Shown here: positions 1 through 6,585 of the stretch, piece by piece
How the letters are laid out: every line of letters starts with the position of its first letter
Numbering within the stretch: position 1 is the stretch's first letter
From: Pseudomonadota bacterium
Lineage (GTDB): Bacteria; Pseudomonadota; Alphaproteobacteria; Rhizobiales; Xanthobacteraceae
Reading direction: 5' to 3'
Length of the DNA stretch: 13,110 bases
Assembly: GCA_023432885.1 (NCBI GenBank)
Contig: JAEZEU010000262.1
Location: 1 to 13,110 of the forward strand
Notes under the pieces: model-generated
Database searches by the model: none
The model's input: the letters and a program-made list of their open reading frames with translations, nothing else
What the model was told of the DNA's origin: nothing
Position numbers and translations under genes: made by a program

Positions 1-2798
1 CGAAGCACCACCTCGCCGAAGTCCGACAGCGCGGTCGAGACGATGACCTGGCCGCCGGCTTTCGCCAGATGAATCGACGTGCCGATCAGGTTCATCGCGA
101 TCTGGCGCAGCGCGCGCGCATCGGCCACGACGGGCGGCAGCGTGCGCGCCAGCGAGGTGCGGATGATGGTCCGCTCGCGATTGGCCTGCGGCTGCATCAC
201 GGCGACGCAACTCTCCACGAGCTCGTTGAGATTCTGGCTGGTGAAGGCAAGATCGATCTTGCCGGTCTCGATCCGCGACAGGTCGAGCAGATCGTCGATC
301 ACGCAGATCACGCGCTCGCCGGAGGCGCGGATGTCCTTCAAGTATTCGAGGTAGCGTTCGTTGCCGAGCGAGCCGAAACGCTCGCCGATCATCACCTCGG
401 CAAAGCCGATGATGGCGTTGAGCGGCGTGCGCAGTTCGTGGCTGATCCGCGCCAGCATGTCGGACTTGGCATTGGCAGCCAGCTCGGTCAGGCGCTTCGC
501 CTGCTGCAGCTCGTTCTCGCTCTTGCGGCTCTGCGAGAGGTCGCGGAACACGGCGAAGAAATTTGGCCCGTCGGCGCGGGTGCGCCCGATGGTGATCGAC
601 AGCGGAATGAAGCCGCCCTGGCGCACGCGGCCCAGCGTCTCGCGGCCGTGGTCGAGAAGGCTCGCCACGCCGGCGGACTTCACGCCGGCAAAATATTCGA
701 AAACGCCGTGCTGGCTCTCCGGCGCGAAGAGATCGGCGAGATTGCGCCTGACCAGCTCTTCCCCGTCAAAGCCGAACAGCGCCTCGGCGCTGCGGTTGCA
801 GGCGGTGATGTTTCCATCCTCGCTGAACATCACGATGCCCTCGGCAGTGGTGTCGAGGATGGCTCCGAGCTCTTCGGCATTGGCTTCACCGGCCGCCGTC
901 GGCGGGGCCGGCTCCGCCACGATGGCGGAGGGCGCCGGCACGGGCGCGGCATCGACCGGCCCCTCCGAGCAGATCAGCGCCAGCGCAGCTTCGTCGTCCC
1001 ACGCGATCGTGTGCAGGCGCGCCGCAGTTGCGGTCGCCGCTTCGTTCTCGGCCGCCTGGCCTACGGAAATCATCACCGGCGTGCCGCCTTCCGAGGTGCT
1101 GCTTGAGTTCGAAACGCCCGGCTCGACATACAGCGCGTCGAGGCCGCCGGCTTCCTCCAGCGCATGCAGGCTGGCGTAGCCGATGCGCTTGAGGAACGCC
1201 GGATTGGCATAGAGCAGGCGGTCGAGACGGTAGATCAGCACGCCTGCGGGGAGCAGATCGAGCAGCGCCTTGTCGCGCCTCGCCTGTCCGCGCGCCGGCG
1301 GCTCCGGCGGTGCCAGCCAGTCAGGGCGATCGCCTGGCGCTACCTCCGGCTCGGCACGGATCTCGGCGCTCTCGGCTTCGGCCGGAGCATTCGCTTCGTC
1401 ATGGTCGCCGTTATCGAGACGCGCCGACAACTGGCGGGCGAGCTCGTTGAAGGCGCTGTTCTCCACCGGAGTCAGCGTCGGCGGCCTGGTCTCGCCTCCG
1501 ATCGGGCGGAAGGGCAGTACATTGTCCGGCGTCTCGGTGTGGATCTCCGTCCGCGTGTCGGAGGAAGCCTGCACCAAACTTTCCTGGGGCGGTTCCACGG
1601 GGCCATCCAGATCGGTTGAAAGTGAATTCTCCACATCAACGGCTTCTGCAATTTGCTCTGCCGGCGCCCAATCATGGGCCGTAGCTGCTTCCAGAATAGC
1701 GGACGGCGGTGGCGGCGGGGTGGGCGGCGAAACAGATATTCCTCGCCGTCTCAGTAATTGCAGCCGCGAGAGGCCTGCAAGATCGCGGCAAACGCCAAAG
1801 CCCTGATACCCGGCGAAACTCCGTTCGCCGTCGAGTGCCGGTACGCCCGAGAGCTCGACCGGCAGGTAGCCGCCGTCCACCGGCCAGTTCAGTGCGATGC
1901 CGTTGAACGTTTCGCGCGAGGCAAGAGCCTTATGCATGCGAGCATCGCCATCCAGGCCGAGCGCATCGGCGATCTCGCGCCACGGCCTGCCGATAAGGCT
2001 TTCCGTGAGCGGACCGATCAGTTTGAGGAACTCATCGGAGCTGATCGCGAAGCGGTCTTCGCGATCGGTCTGCCACTTGAAGCGCAGCGGATGTCGGCGT
2101 TCGCTGCCGGGGGCAGCTTCGTCGGTTTGATCCGAGGCAGACGATGCCTCGCTGGCGAGAACGGGGGGCTGCTCCCGCGGCATCGTCGCCTGCTGCGCAG
2201 CTCCGGCCTGCGGAGCATGGCTGACCGCTGGCTGCGCTTCGACGGCCGGCGGTTCGTGGTTGTCTGCGAATGCGTCGAAAAGCGCGAACTCGGCCGGCGC
2301 CTCATTCGATTGCGCCGGTGTTTCATAGTCGGCGACGTGGCGCCTTGAGGCAGGGGAAGGGGCGGCCGCCTCGTGCATCTCCTCGGGCATCAGGGCGGCG
2401 ATCGTCTGCTGCGGCCTCTTGTTTCGCGTCACTTTCGCCGCCGAAACGATCAGCACGCCGCTGCGGCCGTCGGGAAAATCGATTCGCGCGCAACTGCAAG
2501 TGGCAAGATTTCCGGGCGCTGCACCAAAGCCGCGCAGCCGCTCCATCCGGACCGCCCCGTCCGGACTGAGGCGGGGCCCGAGTTGCGCGATCTGCCGGCG
2601 GTGGGGATCGGCGGGCCCGAAGTGTTTTTCCGTCACTTGCGCATCGTTGCGCAGACCGAACACGGCAGCGCCGGCGGCATTGGCCCACAGAATCCGTGTG
2701 CCGTCGGCAGACCACAGCCAGGCGGGGAGGGCGCCGTTGGTATGTATCGCGAGCCGTGGATCGTTCGCGCCGGGCACCTTGAAATCCGCATCCTTCAT
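1..2798 (-). CDS. Multi-PAS sensor histidine kinase, PleC/DivJ/PdhS-like (C-terminus off the left edge)
   Basis: About 932 residues are visible and the stop lies beyond the window. Reading from the ATG at 2798, PAS-like segments appear at roughly residues 15-110 (WLWSADGTRILWANAAG), 235-340, 505-560 and 635-765, separated by long Ala/Pro/Glu-rich, low-complexity linkers. A HisKA dimerisation domain follows with the H-box ISHELRTPLNAIIGF; His787 is the predicted phospho-acceptor. The start of the HATPase domain is seen (LRQIAMNLIG), but the catalytic N-box Asn is replaced by Thr907. The H-box wording matches the PleC/DivJ/PdhS clade that acts on DivK-type regulators in alphaproteobacteria; the partner is inferred. 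No transmembrane segment was noticed, so it is probably cytoplasmic. The start is bounded by an in-frame stop upstream, and the Shine-Dalgarno is weak. It is divergent from the phasin gene, with a CtrA-like site between them. Confidence 0.88.
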   Translation of the reverse strand, partial: MKDADFKVPGANDPRLAIHTNGALPAWLWSADGTRILWANAAGAAVFGLRNDAQVTEKHFGPADPHRRQIAQLGPRLSPDGAVRMERLRGFGAAPGNLATCSCARIDFPDGRSGVLIVSAAKVTRNKRPQQTIAALMPEEMHEAAAPSPASRRHVADYETPAQSNEAPAEFALFDAFADNHEPPAVEAQPAVSHAPQAGAAQQATMPREQPPVLASEASSASDQTDEAAPGSERRHPLRFKWQTDREDRFAISSDEFLKLIGPLTESLIGRPWREIADALGLDGDARMHKALASRETFNGIALNWPVDGGYLPVELSGVPALDGERSFAGYQGFGVCRDLAGLSRLQLLRRRGISVSPPTPPPPPSAILEAATAHDWAPAEQIAEAVDVENSLSTDLDGPVEPPQESLVQASSDTRTEIHTETPDNVLPFRPIGGETRPPTLTPVENSAFNELARQLSARLDNGDHDEANAPAEAESAEIRAEPEVAPGDRPDWLAPPEPPARGQARRDKALLDLLPAGVLIYRLDRLLYANPAFLKRIGYASLHALEEAGGLDALYVEPGVSNSSSTSEGGTPVMISVGQAAENEAATATAARLHTIAWDDEAALALICSEGPVDAAPVPAPSAIVAEPAPPTAAGEANAEELGAILDTTAEGIVMFSEDGNITACNRSAEALFGFDGEELVRRNLADLFAPESQHGVFEYFAGVKSAGVASLLDHGRETLGRVRQGGFIPLSITIGRTRADGPNFFAVFRDLSQSRKSENELQQAKRLTELAANAKSDMLARISHELRTPLNAIIGFAEVMIGERFGSLGNERYLEYLKDIRASGERVICVIDDLLDLSRIETGKIDLAFTSQNLNELVESCVAVMQPQANRERTIIRTSLARTLPPVVADARALRQIAMNLIGTSIHLAKAGGQVIVSTALSDFGEVVL

Positions 2799-2850
2799 CG
2801 AGCTGGTCTGACCGCGCTGGTTTGCCTTGTCGCCGCCGCGACGGTGGAAG

Positions 2851-2865
2851 TTAACGTCCCGTTAG
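2851..2865. promoter_or_regulatory. Candidate CtrA-binding site (TTAA-N7-TTAG)
   Basis: TTAA at 2851-2854 and TTAG at 2862-2865 are separated by exactly seven bases, one mismatch from the known CtrA consensus TTAA-N7-TTAA(C). It lies 53 bp upstream of the histidine-kinase start. A further TTAACC half-site is at 2913-2918 in the same divergent promoter. Binding is inferred from the pattern alone. Confidence 0.35.
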
Positions 2866-3056
2866 TATCGCCCGCGCCCAAGGGCAAGGTCCACGCCGGC
2901 CCGCCGATAACGTTAACCCCGCCGGAGCTTTCCCGTGCCGCGAGCGTTAGGCATTGTAAACGCCCCGAGGAGGTCCACGATAGGCGGGGGGAGTCGGCGC
3001 CCGCAGGGGCTTGGACCCAAGGCGGACGTGTCAAGCGGAGAGAACAGGAGTGCACC

Positions 3057-3440
3057 ATGAGTGACGATGGACGTGATCCCTTCGCAATTCCGAAGGATAT
3101 GCGCGCGATGGCGGAGGCGAGCTTCGAGCAGGCCCGCCAGGCCTTTGACAAGTTCATGGAGAGCGCGCGGACGACCGCTGGCAATATGGAGGAGCGTCGC
3201 GAGACCGTGCGCGCCGGCGCCAAGGTGATCGGCAGCAAGGCCGTCGCGTACGCCGAAAAAAACGTGCAGGCCTCCCTCGATTATGCGCAGTCGCTGCTCA
3301 AGGCCAAGGATCTGCCCGAGGTGATGAAGCTGCATAGTGAGTATGTACAGTCCCAGATGCGCTCTCTGGCCGAGCAAGCGAGCGAAATGGGCCAGATCGT
3401 CAGTCGCGCCGCGATGGATGCCGCCAAGCCGGAAAAATGA
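3057..3440 (+). CDS. Phasin family protein (127 aa)
   Basis: A small, soluble, almost entirely helical protein with no Cys or Trp. It is rich in Ala, Glu, Gln, Lys and Met and has an amphipathic heptad-like pattern. The central stretch (GSKAVAYAEKNVQASLDYAQ, then SLLKAKDLPEVMKLHSEYV) is the phasin signature: an Ala-rich helix, then 'A..L..AKDLPE...LQ..Y'. Phasins coat polyhydroxybutyrate granules and influence their size and number. The ATG at 3057 has AGGAG six bases upstream. Upstream in-frame codons continue across the intergenic region but look non-coding. The 127-aa length is typical. It is the first of two adjacent phasin genes on the same strand; the 269-bp gap contains a separate promoter, so they are probably not one tight operon. 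Confidence 0.85.
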   Translation: MSDDGRDPFAIPKDMRAMAEASFEQARQAFDKFMESARTTAGNMEERRETVRAGAKVIGSKAVAYAEKNVQASLDYAQSLLKAKDLPEVMKLHSEYVQSQMRSLAEQASEMGQIVSRAAMDAAKPEK

Positions 3441-3488
3441 GGCTATTGACCTGACGTCTGACTGTCCGGCCGGAACAAGCGTCCGGGC

Positions 3489-3517
3489 TTGATTAGTTAT
3501 AAGGTATCCATTATAGA
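3489..3517 (+). promoter_or_regulatory. Sigma70-like promoter of the second phasin gene
   Basis: TTGATT at 3489-3494 and TATAGA at 3512-3517 are separated by 17 bases, which predicts a transcript starting near 3524. TTGCACAA (3527-3534) and CTGCACAA (3547-3554) lie just downstream, where a repressor could block transcription. A second TTGACA is at 3557 but has no convincing -10 box. This is pattern-based only. Confidence 0.45.
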
Positions 3518-3595
3518 CTCGCGGCATTGCACAATCTTTCATTGCGCTGCACAAAATTGACATGATAAGGCGATCTGATGCGATGGCCCGAGAGG

Positions 3596-3690
3596 GCACC
3601 CCCAGACGTCCGTAACGCACAGCGTGATCCAGTTCGTCACCCCCGGCGCAAGCCCGGGATGCACGCATGGGCTCACAGGTTCCACCTCAC
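3596..3690. repeat. Possible remnant of a GC-rich intergenic repeat
   Basis: The stretch around 3636-3662 contains CCCGG facing CCGGG across a short loop, in a context (GTCACCCCCGGCGCAAGCC) resembling the short dispersed palindromes common between genes in Bradyrhizobium and relatives. It lies in the 5' untranslated region of the second phasin. Only one copy is visible, so its repeat status is inferred. Confidence 0.2.
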
Positions 3691-3709
3691 GACCCAAGGA
3701 TGCATCTGA

Positions 3710-4138
3710 ATGTCGACTGACCCGTTCTCCGCCTCCATTATTCCGTTTGAAGTTCCCGAGCAGGTTCGTGCCTTCGCCGAGCGGGGCGTTTCGCAGGCCC
3801 GAGAAGGTTACGCCAAGTTCAAGGACGCTGCCGAAGCCAATAACGGCACCATCGAGGCCGTGTTCTCCACCGTGAACAAGGGCGCGAGCGCCTACTCGGC
3901 CAGAGTGATGGAATTCGTCAAGGCCAACACCACCGCTTCCCTCGACTTCGCCCAGGATCTGTTCGGGGTGAGGTCGCCCGCCGAAGCGCTCGAGCTTTGG
4001 ACTTCGCACACCCGCAAGCAGCTCGAGACCTTCACCACCCAGGCCAAGGAGCTCGCCGAACTTGGCCAGAAGATCGCGAGCGACACCGCCGAGCCGATCA
4101 AGGCCAATGCCGCCAAGTACTACAAGCCGGCCGCCTGA
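3710..4138 (+). CDS. Phasin family protein (142 aa)
   Basis: A second phasin-type protein. The N-terminus (FEVPEQVRAFAERGVSQARE) is the classic start of alphaproteobacterial phasins. It is followed by a long helical core with the hallmark 'ASLDFAQDLFGVRSPAEALE' segment and a tail ending in 'IKANAAKYYKPAA'. The protein has no Cys and no membrane segment. It should bind the surface of polyhydroxybutyrate granules. The core shares the pattern of the preceding phasin (ASLDYAQ versus ASLDFAQ), but the termini differ, so the two are diverged paralogues rather than a recent duplication. The ATG is preceded by AAGGA with a nine-base spacer. The gene has its own likely promoter about 190 bp upstream and a strong terminator 22 bp downstream. 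Confidence 0.9.
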   Translation: MSTDPFSASIIPFEVPEQVRAFAERGVSQAREGYAKFKDAAEANNGTIEAVFSTVNKGASAYSARVMEFVKANTTASLDFAQDLFGVRSPAEALELWTSHTRKQLETFTTQAKELAELGQKIASDTAEPIKANAAKYYKPAA

Positions 4139-4160
4139 TTCTTTGCTGTGAATTGACGAG

Positions 4161-4190
4161 AGGCCCGGACTCCCGGTCCGGGCCTTTTTT
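4161..4190 (+). terminator. Intrinsic terminator after the second phasin
   Basis: A perfect 10-bp stem, AGGCCCGGAC (4161-4170) with GTCCGGGCCT (4176-4185), has a five-base loop and runs into TTTTTT. It closes the phasin unit and separates it from the tRNA gene. Confidence 0.93.
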
Positions 4191-4296
4191 GCACCGGAAT
4201 CCGTTGCGTCGACACGCCTCTGCGGCCTTGCCAAAGCCGGTCGTTGCACCTAGTTTCCGGCCAAATCGAGCCCCTGTTTTTCGGGGCGAACCCGAT

Positions 4297-4373
4297 GCAG
4301 TTGTAGCTCAGTTGGTTAGAGCGCCTGTCTGTGGAACAGGAGGTCGGTGGTTCGAGCCCACCCAACTGTACCA
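4297..4373 (+). tRNA. tRNA-His (anticodon GTG)
   Basis: A full cloverleaf is visible. The acceptor arm GCAGTTG pairs with CAACTGT, the D-arm is GCTC...GAGC, and the anticodon arm CCTGT/ACAGG has the loop CTGTGGA (anticodon GTG). The T-arm is GGTGG-TTCGAGC-CCACC and CCA is encoded at 4371-4373. Position 8 is T, followed by A9 and G10, which fixes the numbering. The base before G1 is T, so no G-1 is encoded; the first pair is G1-T72 and the discriminator is A73. This is the alphaproteobacterial departure from the otherwise near-universal tRNA-His identity element. Confidence 0.97.
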
Positions 4374-4535
4374 TCCTCAGCAAGACCATCCGCTACATCC
4401 GTGCCGCGCGAGCCTGCATGGCAAATTCAGCAGGCGTCGTTCATGCCGAAGCGCGCGACAGGCCTGCCTTGTTCAGCTTGCCAATGCGCCGGCCTTCGCC
4501 CACTATCCCGCAGGCTTTTCGCGGCTGGGGGATTC

Positions 4536-4898
4536 ATGGGCGCCATTTGCTGGCGGGGATTTTATTGCGCAGCGCTGCTCGCGACGGTGCTTTTGGTATC
4601 CGAAGGCCCGAATTCCGCTTTCGCCTATACCCAGGAACAGCAGCAGGCCTGTACCCCTGACGCCATGCGGCTCTGCGGGAACTTCATTCCCGATGTCGAC
4701 CGCATCACCGCCTGCATGATCCAGAAAAAATCACAGCTCTCGCCGGAATGCGGGCGGTTCTTCCGCCGGAATCCGGAGCCCGGTCCGCGCGCGGCCGGGC
4801 AGTCCGTCAACATCAAGCCGGTCGCACGCACGGCGAGCAGCACCAAGCCCGAGAAGCCGAAAAAGCCGGCCAAACCGGTGCGAGCTGAGCTGCCCTGA
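4536..4898 (+). CDS. Small secreted Cys-rich protein (120 aa)
   Basis: The N-terminus has an Arg followed by a hydrophobic core (CAALLATVLLV) and an Ala-x-Ala-like cleavage site after residue 30 (SAFA|YTQ), so it is probably exported to the periplasm. The mature part begins with a four-cysteine module, Cys39-x7-Cys47-x12-Cys60-x11-Cys72, with the wording 'ACTPDAMRLCGNFIPDV' and 'ITACM'. This resembles the short Cys-rich repeat proteins common in Bradyrhizobium, whose function is unknown. The tail (residues 75-120) is Pro/Lys-rich and disordered. The ATG at 4536 was chosen because it begins a proper signal peptide and has GGGG upstream; earlier in-frame starts overlap the tRNA. It may be co-transcribed with the tRNA, since no terminator was seen between them. 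Confidence 0.75.
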   Translation: MGAICWRGFYCAALLATVLLVSEGPNSAFAYTQEQQQACTPDAMRLCGNFIPDVDRITACMIQKKSQLSPECGRFFRRNPEPGPRAAGQSVNIKPVARTASSTKPEKPKKPAKPVRAELP

Positions 4899-5016
4899 CG
4901 GGCTAAAGGCATTCATCGCCAATTTTTCAAGCCTATCCAGCGCGACAGAACGCCCCTTTGCGACGGTCATTTGGGTAACCATCTCTCCGCGCGGGGCGGG
5001 CGCCGGAGATACTGCC

Positions 5017-5328
5017 TTGAGTGTAAATTACCAAGCCGAACTCGACCGGCACTTCACCTGGTTCGAGGAGAAACTGCCGGCTGGCCCGGCGCGTTTCGTC
5101 GGCTGGTTGCGCCAGCCGTCATCGTGGCTGGTGCGGATTCCTCTTGCGATTTTGCTGATGATCGGCGGCATCTGCTCGTTCCTGCCGGTGCTCGGACTCT
5201 GGATGCTGCCGCTTGGACTCCTTTTGTTCGCCCAGGATGTCCCGATGCTGCAGCCACCCCTGATTCGCCTGCTGGGCTGGGCCGAGCGAAAATGGCAGGA
5301 GCGGCAGCAAGCGAAAAAGGCGAGATAG
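5017..5328 (+). CDS. Small membrane protein, PGPGW-like (103 aa, TTG start)
   Basis: A polar N-terminus (residues 1-37) is followed by two hydrophobic helices, about residues 38-57 and 58-76, joined by a tight Pro-containing turn (FLPVLGLWMLPLG). A basic, Trp-containing tail (LLGWAERKWQERQQAKKAR) follows. The layout suggests a hairpin inner-membrane protein with the tail in the cytoplasm. It resembles small PGPGW-type membrane proteins of proteobacteria, though the family assignment is tentative. No ATG is available in frame nearby; TTG at 5017 has GGAGA about eight bases upstream and is the best start. It lies 118 bp after the Cys-rich gene and 182 bp before parA. Confidence 0.68.
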   Translation: MSVNYQAELDRHFTWFEEKLPAGPARFVGWLRQPSSWLVRIPLAILLMIGGICSFLPVLGLWMLPLGLLLFAQDVPMLQPPLIRLLGWAERKWQERQQAKKAR

Positions 5329-5411
5329 ACTGCGGCCAAGCGACTCATCGGATTCGATTTTTCTGCCGGCACGCTGCAAGCGGTGTGACTCAAAAGCCAA
5401 CTTTGTAGCCC

Positions 5412-5473
5412 ATTCAGGGGCTTCGCCCGAATTTGTCCGCAAATTCTTCTTTAACGAATCACTTCGCTGATTC
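5412..5473. promoter_or_regulatory. Cluster of three adjacent dyads upstream of the ParA-like gene
   Basis: Three inverted repeats lie side by side. GGGC-TTC-GCCC is at 5418-5428, flanked by ATTC/GAAT. GAATTTG-TCCG-CAAATTC (5429-5446) is a perfect seven-base dyad. GAATCA-CTTCGC-TGATTC (5456-5473) is a perfect six-base dyad. The last ends 37 bp before the ATG. They could be operators for autoregulation, a binding site for a partner, or RNA hairpins in the leader. Confidence 0.4.
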
Positions 5474-5510
5474 ATTTTTGGTTTCTGGGGTCAATCTGGA
5501 GGCCAAGGGA

Positions 5511-6191
5511 ATGAACGTCATTGTTTTTGCATCGCGTAAGGGGGGCTCGGGCAAAAGCACCCTGGCCGCACACCTTGCAGCGCATGTCCACAAGTCCACG
5601 AGGCCTTGTCTGCTGGTCGATGGCGACCCGCAGGGATCGCTGACGCTTTGGCACAAATTGCGCGGCACGAACGAGCCGCCGATTCGCACTGCTGTCCGCT
5701 CCGTCGGAGAAATCGTTGCAGCGGCCAAGCGCGACGGAATGGAATGGGTCTTCATCGACACACCGCCGAATCTTTCGGCCGTCGTCGACGATGCGATCAG
5801 GAACGCGACCATGGTGATCATTCCGGCGCGGCCCGGCGTGTTCGACGTCAACGCGGTGCAGGAGACCATTCAGATCTGCCGTTCGGCCCGCAAGCCCTAT
5901 GCGGTCGTGCTCAACGGTGCGCCGGCACAACGCGACGGGTTGGAGAGCCCGATCGTCACCATCGCCCGCGAATCGCTGGCCAAGTTCCGCGCGCCGGTGT
6001 GGGGCGGCCAGATCACCAACCGCGCCGATCTCTTGATGGCGCTAAGCCATGGCGAAGGCGCCCGCGAATATTATGCGGAAGGGCGCGCTGCGGCCGAGAT
6101 TGCCCGGCTGTGGGCGGCGATCGAACGCTCGGTGAAGGCGATCCGCGGTGCGGCGTCGTCGTCCGGCGCCATGCACAAGCAGGCGGCCTGA
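5511..6191 (+). CDS. Orphan ParA/MinD-type ATPase (226 aa)
   Basis: A deviant Walker A motif RKGGSGKST at residues 9-17 includes the signature Lys10 as well as Lys15. Walker A' is DGDPQG (Asp39) and Walker B is VFIDTPP (Asp83). These place it in the ParA superfamily of nucleotide-dependent dimers that position DNA, protein clusters or envelope machinery. It lacks an N-terminal helix-turn-helix, so it is a short, chromosomal-type ParA. No parB gene or parS-like cluster accompanies it, so its cargo is unknown. The ATG at 5511 was chosen because the motif starts at residue 9 in the usual way, with AAGGGA directly upstream. An intrinsic terminator follows 29 bp after the stop. Three dyads precede the gene. 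Confidence 0.88.
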   Translation: MNVIVFASRKGGSGKSTLAAHLAAHVHKSTRPCLLVDGDPQGSLTLWHKLRGTNEPPIRTAVRSVGEIVAAAKRDGMEWVFIDTPPNLSAVVDDAIRNATMVIIPARPGVFDVNAVQETIQICRSARKPYAVVLNGAPAQRDGLESPIVTIARESLAKFRAPVWGGQITNRADLLMALSHGEGAREYYAEGRAAAEIARLWAAIERSVKAIRGAASSSGAMHKQAA

Positions 6192-6220
6192 AGCCGCGCT
6201 GCCAGCCCTGGAGCGCTTGC

Positions 6221-6250
6221 GAAACGCGCGGCTCCGCGCGTTTTCCTTTT
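6221..6250 (+). terminator. Intrinsic terminator after the ParA-like gene
   Basis: AAACGCGCGG (6222-6231) pairs with CCGCGCGTTT (6234-6243) across a minimal loop, followed by TTTTCCTTTT. It sits between convergent genes. The reverse strand also ends in a short T run, so it may serve the 61-aa gene weakly as well. Confidence 0.8.
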
Positions 6251-6274
6251 GAGCGGATGTCGTCTTGATGTCGC

Positions 6275-6460
6275 TTACGCGACCATCAACACGTAGAAGA
6301 GGATCACCGGCGACATGCTCAGCAGCACCGACCAGATGCCGATGGCCCACAGGATGTCTTCGACGGTGAAGCCTTTCTGCTCCAGGATCTTCTTACTGAA
6401 GGTCGGCAGGACCGGCATCGCCGGTGGCTCGATGAGGGCAAGGTTCTCTTGATTGTTCAC
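6275..6460 (-). CDS. Small single-pass membrane protein (61 aa, GTG start)
   Basis: The N-terminal half is polar (NNQENLALIEPPAMPVLP, then FSKKILEQKGFTVEDIL). The C-terminal half (about residues 38-60, AIGIWSVLLSMSPVILFYVLMV) is one hydrophobic helix, so the protein is predicted to be a tail-anchored or single-pass inner-membrane protein. The start is GTG at 6460, with only a weak purine-rich stretch upstream. I do not recognise the family. Codon use fits the genome, and it has the same orientation and size class as the 45-aa gene upstream, which suggests a pair of small membrane proteins. It could be an accessory subunit of a larger membrane complex, but nothing in the window shows which. 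Confidence 0.6.
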   Translation of the reverse strand: MNNQENLALIEPPAMPVLPTFSKKILEQKGFTVEDILWAIGIWSVLLSMSPVILFYVLMVA

Positions 6461-6585
6461 GACGCGCCCCGCGCTTTCTTGTTCTCGTTGCCGTGAGACA
6501 TACGCGGCGGACTTTTAAAATCCCGGCCGCGCTTTCGCTCGCATTTGAACACAGGTGCTACCACGGGTTAACCACGGCGCCCGCG

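Noticed and set aside
69..2348. Long plus-strand open frames opposite the histidine kinase
   Set aside because: They are codon-aligned or offset shadows of the GC-rich kinase frame. The minus-strand reading shows PAS, H-box and N-box motifs, while the plus-strand products are Arg/Ala-rich and featureless.
4347..4535. Upstream extension of the four-Cys protein starting inside the tRNA
   Set aside because: It would overlap the tRNA-His gene and destroy the signal peptide; ATG at 4536 fits better.
5511..6191. Plasmid-type or chromosomal partition locus parAB
   Set aside because: No parB gene or cluster of parS-like 16-mers; only the ATPase is present.
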